Assembly (NCBI RefSeq): GCF_029784135.1
Contig: NC_073745.1
Coordinates: 236,687,664 to 236,751,663, forward strand
Length of the DNA: 64,000 nt
Reading direction: 5' to 3'
Source: Toxorhynchites rutilus septentrionalis
Lineage: Eukaryota; Arthropoda; Insecta; Diptera; Culicidae
Of the stretch, positions 56,835 to 64,000 are shown piece after piece; position 1 is the first letter of the stretch; the number at the start of each line of letters is the position of its first letter. Below the pieces are notes generated by a model that did no database searches, had not been told where the DNA came from, and saw nothing but the letters and a program-made list of their open reading frames with translations. Made by a program: the position numbers and the translations under genes.

Positions 56835-57440
56835 TTCTGTCTGTCTGTCTGTCTGATTTTTATGGACTCGGAAACTACTGAACCGATCGACATGAAAATT
56901 GGTATGTAGGGTTTTTTGGGATCGGGGAAGGTTCTTATGATAGTTCAAGTCCCCTATCCCCTCTCTAAGGGAGAGGAGGCTGCCATACAAATGAAAGACA
57001 AATTTCTACATCACTCGAGAATTGAACAAGCAAATGAAACGAAATTTGGCATGTCGAGGTTTTAGGGTGAAATAAATGATTCTATGGTGGTTAGATACTC
57101 CTTCCCCCTCTCTTAGGGAGGGGGGCTACCATACAAATGAAACACAAATTTCTGCATTACTCGAGAATTAATCAAGCAAATGAAACCAAATTAGACATAT
57201 AGAGGTTTTAGGGTGCAATAAATGTTTTTACGGTGGTTAGACACTCCACCCCCTCTCTCTAAAGGGGGGTTGCCATACAAATGAAACAAAAACTTCTGCA
57301 TAACTCGAGAACTAATCAAACAAATGGAGCCAAATTAGGGATGTGAGGGGTTTTCGGTACGAGAAATGTTTCTATGATTGTATGACACCCCTTCCTCCTC
57401 TGGAAAGGAGGGGGTCCCATGAAAATAATGCACATATTTC
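56835..57440 (+). repeat. TCTG microsatellite followed by 145-bp tandem array
   Basis: A (TCTG)n run at 56835-56855 is followed by about four units of roughly 145 bp, each with CCATACAAATGAAA, an ACTCGAGAA phrase and a C-rich/G-rich inverted stretch (CCCCTCTCTAAGGG). Matching points at 56983, 57129, 57273 and 57416 give the period. Confidence 0.75.
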
Positions 57441-57900
57441 AACCACTACATGACAATTGAAAATTTTCAGAAAACTCTGAAGGAAAATGGGAAATTCAAT
57501 TCGCATGTGTTCTACAATTACATGTTGACAAGCATTGTTAGTTCATTTGAAAATCAAGGAAAAAAGTGTCCCAATGTGCCCCCCTCTCCTCTACATATAA
57601 TAATTGAGCCGTTCCATGTCAAACCGATTTAGTAGTTTTTCGTGAAAAGTGGTAGATTTGCTCTTTATCGCAGAATGTTAGACTCGGATTTTTTTTTTTC
57701 ATCAGGGTGCTAATTTCTATTTTAGGGTGGTACGAAAAATCCATTTTTTCGCCTTTTTCCCAAAAATGACTTTTTTCGAAAACTCTAACTGTATGAAATT
57801 TCACTAGCTGGACTCATATACATTTAGGCGTATCTCTCACCAAATACACCATTTATTTAATTGAAAAAAAATCGTGATAGTACTTTCACAGTGAAAAACA
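57441..57900. other. No recognised gene
   Basis: Contains another reading of the dispersed core near 57612-57800 (AAACCGATTTAGTAG and a T-rich tail). Nothing coding is supported. Confidence 0.4.
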
Positions 57901-58338
57901 GGAAGTGGGTTATATCTATGGTATAACCGCAAGGGTGACGTAGGACTATCGTTGATTTAGAGATCATTTGTTTGAAGTTGAATCTAAATCCATCCTGAAT
58001 GAATGAATAAATAAATATTTGGGTGACTTAAAAAACGAGAGTGTTACGTTGGAGACTCAAGGTTTTATGCATCCAATATTGGATACAAAAAACCTTGTTC
58101 TGAAGAATAATCTTCAGAAGCTTTCCTGCTAACTGCACTTGATTGACAAATCACAAAACCAAATGTATGTGGTCGCAGTATTATATGGATAGAAAACATT
58201 AAAATAAACTCGCTTAAATGTAATTTTCAATTCCAAGGGGAACTGGCAGATTATTTTTCAGCAACGATCATTTCTTTCCAGGTTTCCTCTCGATAACCAG
58301 CAAATGAAAAGAGTTGCGCGCGTGTATGTGTGTGGGTG

Positions 58339-58501
58339 TTTTTTTTTTTTTTTTTTTTTTATCTGTATTTTAGTGACTTTCAACTCATTTGGCTGGTTCG
58401 TCACTTTGCTTCCATTTTTGGAAGAATGTCGGGAGTGAGAATTGAACTCGTGACCTTTAGCGTGAGAGGTATGGATGTTACCACTACGCCAGATCGCCTC
58501 C
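58339..58501 (-). mobile_element. tRNA-derived SINE, third family, copy 2
   Basis: A-box TGGCGTAGTGG and B-box GAGTTCAATTC on the minus strand, with an A-tail seen as a T-run at 58339-58360. An 11-bp target duplication, GTGTGTGGGTG, lies at 58328-58338 and 58502-58512. The complete ends define this SINE as about 160 bp. It interrupts the CA-rich module of copy 4. Confidence 0.85.
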
Positions 58502-58551
58502 GTGTGTGGGTGTGGCGGCTGCTTCTATGTCTTCCCGAGGAACCGTATTTC

Positions 58552-58589
58552 GATGCTGATACTCTCTTGGTCACGAGAGTATCAGCATC
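58552..58589. repeat. Perfect hairpin, 15-bp arms
   Basis: GATGCTGATACTCTC and its complement around an 8-base loop. It lies just after the SINE insertion. Confidence 0.75.
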
Positions 58590-59208
58590 TGCTTTTCTGC
58601 GCTCCCTCACAGTTAAAACAAATTGATTGCATTTCAGGTCAGGTCAGACCAGGTAATGAATCCCTCGATCCCTCGCCGTTCAGCTCGTTCAGTAACGATG
58701 TTGAATATCATTTCAGTATGCTTTTCGTGCGTGATTGAATCGAGAGAAGGTGTGGTTTACGATGGCAATTTGGAAGGCAAACTAGAGGAGAATGAACTCT
58801 CTGAGTATGAAAATTTCGGCGACTGAGCAATAATCGATTGAAAATTATATAATTTTCGCGATACGAAACATTTTCCGTTTTTCATGTTATGCATCCTATA
58901 TTGGATACGAAAATATCCTACTGATGGGAAAGAATAATCTTCAGAAGCTTTCCAGCTAATTACACTTGATTGAAAAATTACGAAATCAAATGTATTTGGT
59001 CGCTGTGTTCGCCATATAATTTGAAAACATTAAAATAAACTCTTTCGCATGGATGTATTCTTCAATTTCCAGGGAACTGGCAGATTATTTTTCAGCAACG
59101 ATTAGATCTTTCCGGAATTTTCTCGATGCTGTATGGCATCCAAACGAAAATTCTCGTTTTAGTTTGGCCTGTAAAAAACTTTTCTAAACTCTAATCCATC
59201 AAATTTGG

Positions 59209-59607
59209 AGCCCTGAAAAGGGCGTTGATTATATGCTAAGCTAATATAGCACCCTTTCCTTGGATTCGATGGGCCAGCTGAATGTCCTTGGGCATGATGT
59301 GACGCGTTTTGCGTGGATAGCACACAAATTTGTATCTTCGAATAAGCCTCCTGCAGCGTCATAACCGCGGAACTTTGGAAGCGCAAGTCTGTTTTGAAGT
59401 CCTGAGCAATTCCACGATCCAAAAGCTGCAAAGGTAGCTTGCGGATCAGCAATTCGGTCGACTTCCGATAGCGATGAATTTCACGCAAAGTTCCCGGTCG
59501 ATAGCGATGTGGCTTCTTCACCTATCCTGCGGCTGGTGCGCTTATCCGAGGTGCTTTCGTGTGGCTTACCACTGAAAGACTAACTAGCTATCTGCTTGGT
59601 CCCAAAC
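59209..59607 (-). pseudogene. Histone H3 pseudogene, copy 1
   Basis: Recognisable H3 blocks read leftward: TKQ near 59600, a SAPAAG remnant, [47 protein letters not shown] and LQEA. Lesions: TAG at the codon of Lys9, loss of the QLATKAARK segment, loss of Val-Ala after PGT, loss of the SEAYLVGLF region, then a frameshift. The last part ([14 protein letters not shown]) survives in another frame. The histone stem-loop CGCCCTTTTCAGGGCT lies at 59224-59209. Confidence 0.88.
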
Positions 59608-59754
59608 AAACGAGTCGTCACGGTGCGAGAGTAGAGTAAGAAATGAACGAAAGCAAAGGAAGCGTCATTTTATAAACCATAAAAGTATAGAATCTAAACC
59701 CCACCCTTCGTTGCTTACTCTGAGAGAGAAACGAATAACATCGAAGTAAGTATA

Positions 59755-59979
59755 CAGTAATGTATTTGAATCCGGACACTTTGCGTTACATTTAATACCA
59801 TACCGCAGCCACAACATTTTCTGCATGTTGAATTAATGCGATTGATTAGTAACTATCAAGAAACTATCAGTAACTATATTAGCAACTATTAATCGCATAA
59901 ATTCAACATGAAAAAAATGTTATGGCTGTGGTATGATATTGAATGTAATGCAAAGTGTCCGGATTCAAAAGCATTACTG
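59755..59979. mobile_element. MITE with long inverted repeats, TA target
   Basis: 225 bp with ends CAGTAATG... and complement, inverted arms of roughly 90 bp, flanked by TA (59753-59754 and 59980-59981). The centre repeats AGTAACTATCA-type phrases. No coding capacity; would rely on a Tc1/mariner-type transposase. Confidence 0.88.
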
Positions 59980-60653
59980 TAAAAAAGAGTTAACTCGACT
60001 GAAATTTTTTCGGTTCGGCCTGCAAAAACGAAATTAAGAGCCCTCGCCGACTGCAGACTGACTTGTCGACCGATAGTTCGGTCGGCTTCTTAATCAGTAC
60101 GGAGAAAAAAAGTCTGTAGTGTACAGCATAATGCATAGACGTAAGTATGAGCTTCCCCATCTCACATTCCAATAAGATTAATGGGTTTCCAAGTGGGCGC
60201 GCTACATACGGATACGAATGATTTCAATAACCTGTTTTCGAAGCTATCATTAAGCTATTGAAACAATTTTTCGACTCAATAAATAGCAATCATATAACTC
60301 TTGGACATTTTATCTTTTGTATGAAATGATTATCATACTGTTCCGTTGATCCGAAGCAGAATGAATCACGCTTAAAGAAGGAATGGATTTTTTCTTGGAA
60401 TTTAGTCAGCAGAAATAATGCCCTTTCCCAACAATTAAAAACGACAAACGGTAAACAGATTCATCAAAGTGATTTCTTCGATATGGGGATATATTCACTA
60501 CATCATGTCATATATTTCATATTTTTCATTATGAAATCCATATCCAAGGCACCTATCGGTATCGAATTATCATCGACACCACGATTTTCGCTAAATGCTC
60601 CTTTCAGTTCGGCCTGTAAAAAACTTTTCTGAACTCTAATCCATCAAATTTGG

Positions 60654-61047
60654 AGCCCTGAAAAGGGCTGTTGATTATATGCTAAGCTAATATAACACGC
60701 TCTCCTCGGATACGATGGGCCAGCTGGATGTCATTGGGCATGATGTGACGCGTTTTGCATGGATAGCACACAAATTGGTATCTTCGAATAAGCCTCCTGC
60801 AGCGTCATAACCGCGGAACTTTGGAAGCGCAAGTCGGTTTTGAAGTCCTGAGCAATTCCACGAACCAAATGCTGCAAAGGTAGCTTGCGGATCAGCAATT
60901 CGGTCGGCTTCTGATAGCGACGAATTTCATGCGAAGTTCCCGGTCGATAGCGATGTGGCTTCTTCATGCTTCCTGCGGCTGATTCGCTTATCCGAGCTGC
61001 TTTCGTGGTGCCTTACCACCGAAAGACTAACGAGCTGTCTGCTTAGT
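60654..61047 (-). pseudogene. Histone H3 pseudogene, copy 2
   Basis: Reads [21 protein letters not shown], then, after the same deletion as copy 1, [45 protein letters not shown] and LQEA, and in another frame [14 protein letters not shown] and IQLAHRIRGE. The stop at the Lys9 codon, the Val-Ala loss and the SEAYLVGLF loss are shared with copies 1 and 3. The stem-loop AGCCCTTTTCAGGGCT is at 60669-60654. The start codon is mutated (ATC in place of the expected Ala codon, no ATG). Confidence 0.88.
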
Positions 61048-61297
61048 ACCGATGAAACGAGTCCTCACGGTGCGAGAGTAGAGTAAGAAATGAACGAAAG
61101 CAAGGGAAGTGTCGTTTTATAAAACATAAAAGAATCGAATGTAAACCCCACCCTCTTTATTGTATAAGCTTACTGTATACTCACGAATATAATAAGGGTG
61201 GGATTTAGATTCTATACTTTTATGGTTTCTAAAATGACGCTTCCTTTGCTTTAGTTCATTTCTTATTCTACTCTCGCACCGTGAGGACTCGAGCTCG

Positions 61298-61689
61298 TTA
61301 GTCTTTCGCAGACAGCTCGTTAGTCATTCGGTGGTAAGGCACACGAAGTCAGCTCGGATAAGCGCACCAGTAGCAGGATAGGTGGAGAAGCCACATCGCT
61401 ATCGACCGGGAACTTTGCGTGAAATTCATCGCTATCGGAAGTCGACCAAATTGCTGATCCGCAAGCTACCTAGCTGCATTTGGTTCGTGGAATTGCTCAG
61501 GACTTCAAAACCGACTTGCGCTTTCAAAGTTCCGCGGCTATGACGCTGCAGGAGGCTTATTCGAAGATACCAATTTGAGTGCTATCCATGCAAAACGCGT
61601 CACATCATGCCCAAGGACATCCAGCTGGCCCATCGTATCCGAGGAGAGCTTGCTATATTAGCTTATAATCAACGGCCCTTTTCAGGGCT
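61298..61689 (+). pseudogene. Histone H3 pseudogene, copy 3
   Basis: Plus-strand partner of copy 2 in the palindrome. QTAR-stop-SFGG, a frameshift in KAPRKQL, then [36 protein letters not shown] and LQEA follow. Same shared lesions as copies 1 and 2 plus private ones. The stem-loop GGCCCTTTTCAGGGCT lies at 61674-61689. Confidence 0.88.
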
Positions 61690-62590
61690 CCAAATTTGAT
61701 GGAAAAGTTTTTTTAGAAAAGTTTTTTACAGGCCGAACTGAAAGGAGCATTTAGCGAAAATCGTGGTTTCGATAATAATTCGTTACCGATAGGTGCCATG
61801 GATATGGATTTCTTAATGAAGAATATGAAATACATGATATGATGTAGTGAATATATCCGAAGAAATCACTTTGGTGAAACTGCATTATAAAATTATTTGT
61901 GTACGAATGCCGCAATCGATAGTCGACTCTAATTTGCGCTGGGTAATTTCCTCGGAGGACTCGATTCCTCCTTTGAGCATTAATAATCTCTTTCTGGCAA
62001 AACGATGTGGTATGAATCACATTATTTGAATGATAGAATGAAGAAGTTTTCTGCCAATTTCCTTCAACCTCCAAACGTATCTTTCTCCCGTTTGTCGTTT
62101 TCGCGTTCGCTAATCCTTTCTCACAACACCCATTTCTAGTTTGAGAAATTGTTGAGTAAACATTGTTTGCCAGTGCGCGTAGAGCGGGAATTCCTAAAGA
62201 TTCATTGCACCTCTAATAAATTGCCGAAATACGTGGTCTTACGTTGATCGCACTTGATTGAAAAAATCCAAAACGAAATGTATTTGGTCGCAGCATTATA
62301 TGAGTAGAAAGCAAATAATCGCTCGAAAATGACTTGATTTTCGCGATGTAAAACATTTTCCGTTTTTCATGTTATGCATCCAACATTGGATACGAAAATT
62401 TCCACTGATGGGGAAAAAAATATTCAGAAGCTTTCCTGTTAATTGCGATTGATTGAAAAATAACAAAACCAAATGTATTTGGTTGCAGTGTTATATGGAT
62501 AGAAAACATTAAAATAAACTATTTCGCATGAATGTATTTTTCAATTCCCAGGGGAACTGGCAGATTATTTTTCAGCAATGAGAATTCCGC

Positions 62591-62621
<31 letters not shown>

Positions 62622-62796
62622 GCGGCTGCTCCGATGTTTCAAGCGGAACCGTGGCATCACTCCTCCTGATGGATTCCCTTTTGGCCTTAGGTGCACAAAC
62701 AGGCTCTTGGTGACACCGTTCATCAGCGCTTTCATGATAAACGAAATTAGCTTCACAACAACAGCGACAACATGCTCCAATCGCTGTTCAATCATA

Positions 62797-62831
62797 ACTG
62801 AGTGGGTTTACGAGCGGCGCTCGCTTATATA
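62797..62831 (-). promoter_or_regulatory. Core promoter: TATATAAG plus TCAGT initiator
   Basis: TATATAAG at 62831-62824 and TCAGT at 62801-62797 on the minus strand. It is followed by a leader and a 76-codon open frame (62795-62565) that I do not recognise, ending in a CA microsatellite. The frame might be the decayed 5' end of a histone H1-type gene, but no diagnostic block is present. Confidence 0.65.
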
Positions 62832-63129
62832 CCGATTGGTGATTTCAATAGCCTGTTTTGAAAGCAATTTTAAGACTATTGAAACAAGTTTTTGGATGAA
62901 AAAGTAACAAGTATATGACGCGTAGACATTTTATCTTTCAAATAAAGTGTTTATCATACCATTTCGTTCAGTTGTTTAAGAGCTATTAACGCTCAAAATC
63001 TCGGTCTCCGGCGTAACGCTTTCGTTCTCGAAACTTTGGTTTTACACCCCGGTATAGAAATGAAAGACGTAGTCCTACGTCAAAACTTATCAACTTGTTG
63101 CATTTTAAATAATCTCAGATATAATATTA

Positions 63130-64000
63130 GGCTATCAAAAAAGTCCTGCGGTATTTCCGCGAGGTGTCGTTGTAAGCGCGTAGTTCTAGTTGTATTCATT
63201 GTATCGAGTCATACTATAGCTTGTTGGAAAGGTATTTTTGCGCGCTATAATATAGTCCTTGACAGTGTTTTGTTTGGTTAAGTCGTTCGTGAGTTATAGT
63301 GTCGCAAATATGGAGCAAAATAAAGAGAAAATCCGACATATTTCACAGTACTACTATAACAAAGGCAAAAATGCATCTCAAGCTGCCAATAAAATTTGTG
63401 CAGTTTATGGACCCGATACAGTTTCCATTTCCACCGCACAACGATGGTTTCAACGTTTTCGTTCTGGTGTAGAGGTCGTCGAAGATGCGCCACGCTCCGG
63501 AAGGCCTGTCGTCGAAAATTGCGACAAAATCGCTGAATTAGCCGAGAAAGACCGGCATAATAGCAGCCGTAGCATCGGCCAAGAGCTGGGAATAAGTCAT
63601 CAAACCGTTATTACCCATTTGAAGAAGCTTGGATTCACAAAGAAGCTCGATGTATGGGTGCCACACACGTTGACGCAAAAAAACATCTTTGACCGTATCG
63701 ACGCATGTGAATCGCTGCTGAATCGCAACAAAATCGACCCGTTTCTGAAGCGGATGGTGACTGGCGATGAAAAGTGGGTCACTTACGACAACGTGAAGCG
63801 CAAACAGTCGTGGTCGAAGCCCGCTGAAGCGGCTCAGACGGTGGCCAAGCCCTCATTAACGGCCAGGAAGGTTCTGCTGTGTGTTTGGTGGGATTGTCAA
63901 GGAATCTATTATGAGCTGCTTCCCTATGGCCAAACGCTCAATTCGGACCTGTTCTGCCAACAACTGGACCGCTTGAAGGTAGCGAAGAAGAGGCCATCTT
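63130..64000 (+). mobile_element. mariner transposon, cut by window end
   Basis: A left end beginning after TA (63128-63129) with CTATCAAAAAAGTCCTGCGG is followed by a roughly 180-bp leader and the transposase start. The right end lies beyond the window. It is inserted close to the end of repeat-family copy 4. Confidence 0.85.
63310..64000 (+). CDS. mariner (DD34D-type) transposase, N-terminal 230 residues, open
   Basis: Transposase of the mariner group, expected length about 345 residues; the window holds the first 230 codons without a stop. Visible: paired helix-turn-helix DNA-binding region (residues 1-110, with STAQRWFQRFRSG, the SGRP linker, and GISHQTVITHLKKLGF), the WVPHTLT linker at 116-122 typical of mariners, and the first catalytic Asp D153 in MVTGDEKWVTYDN. 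VWWDCQGIYYELLP at 192-205 is the strand block before the second Asp, which lies beyond the edge together with the third. The start ATG 63310 gives the usual family N-terminus. Whether the gene is intact cannot be seen. Confidence 0.92.
   Translation, partial: MEQNKEKIRHISQYYYNKGKNASQAANKICAVYGPDTVSISTAQRWFQRFRSGVEVVEDAPRSGRPVVENCDKIAELAEKDRHNSSRSIGQELGISHQTVITHLKKLGFTKKLDVWVPHTLTQKNIFDRIDACESLLNRNKIDPFLKRMVTGDEKWVTYDNVKRKQSWSKPAEAAQTVAKPSLTARKVLLCVWWDCQGIYYELLPYGQTLNSDLFCQQLDRLKVAKKRPS

Larger units (their letters stand above)
60462..61879. repeat. Large palindrome (about 700-bp arms) around two H3 pseudogenes
   Basis: The sequence reads as an inverted duplication centred near 61170. Arm landmarks: ATCAAAGTGATTTCTTCG (60462) against its near-complement ending 61879; CATATCCAAGGCACC (60550) against GGTGCCATGGATATG (61792); and the two H3 units. 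The centre (about 61160-61190) is a short AT-rich spacer. Confidence 0.8.
57900..63081 (-). repeat. Histone-associated repeat family, copy 4 (three H3 pseudogenes)
   Basis: Read leftward, it starts with the full palindrome at 63081-63066, has the promoter at 62831-62797, then three H3 pseudogene units, a MITE, a SINE and repeated 3' modules, and ends with the half-site at 57948-57936 plus the conserved tail to about 57900. It could be one element enlarged by duplication or several elements joined; the modules near 62570, 59100 and 58250 look like repeated 3' ends. Confidence 0.55.

Noticed and set aside
58440..58501. Possible minus-strand tRNA gene with perfect A box
   Set aside because: It has an A-tail, a target duplication and a second copy, which marks it as a SINE.

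Overview
The window looks like transposon-rich intergenic and intronic DNA from an insect, most likely a mosquito of the Aedes type. This is inferred from three tRNA-derived SINE families (one Feilai-like), BEL/Pao, Transib, pogo, hAT, mariner and non-LTR elements, insect-style TATA/TCAGT promoters, and an intron of about 10 kb packed with repeats. No species can be named from sequence alone.

Only one ordinary host gene is supported. It is a two-exon minus-strand gene for a CRAL-TRIO (Sec14-like) lipid-transfer protein, 323 residues after splicing. Exon 1 is 52378-51665, exon 2 is 41390-41133, and a poly(A) signal lies at 40995-40990. The 10.3 kb intron holds a complete hAT-type element with 8-bp target duplications (42836-44890), a 5'-truncated non-LTR retrotransposon (47770-50214) and two tandem arrays.

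The left part (1-24 kb) is a nest of repeats. A full-length BEL/Pao retrotransposon (12043-19143) has identical 353-bp LTRs, a 5-bp target duplication and a single open frame of 2150 codons, so it is young. It sits inside a larger block (9244-19307) of histone H2A pseudogenes with histone 3' stem-loops. That block seems to sit inside a TA-flanked element with matching ends at 7891 and 20282.

The most unusual pattern is a repeat family whose ends carry the palindromic motif GACGTAGGACTACGTC or its half-site (11 occurrences). Several copies enclose histone pseudogenes, histone mRNA stem-loops and a conserved TATA/Inr promoter: 6225-7790, 9244-19307, 53363-54720 and 57900-63081. Three H3 pseudogenes at 59.2-61.7 kb share the same lesions, so they multiplied after they were already broken.

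The middle (23-41 kb) holds several mariner-superfamily elements (one with an intact DD41D-type transposase), a BEL remnant, a peculiar degenerate tandem array, two SINE families, a Transib copy whose end matches a RAG recombination heptamer and the CGNCG target, a 3.1 kb nested foldback, and a pogo element with three nonsense codons but no frameshift. The right end cuts a mariner (63130-64000) whose frame is open to the edge.
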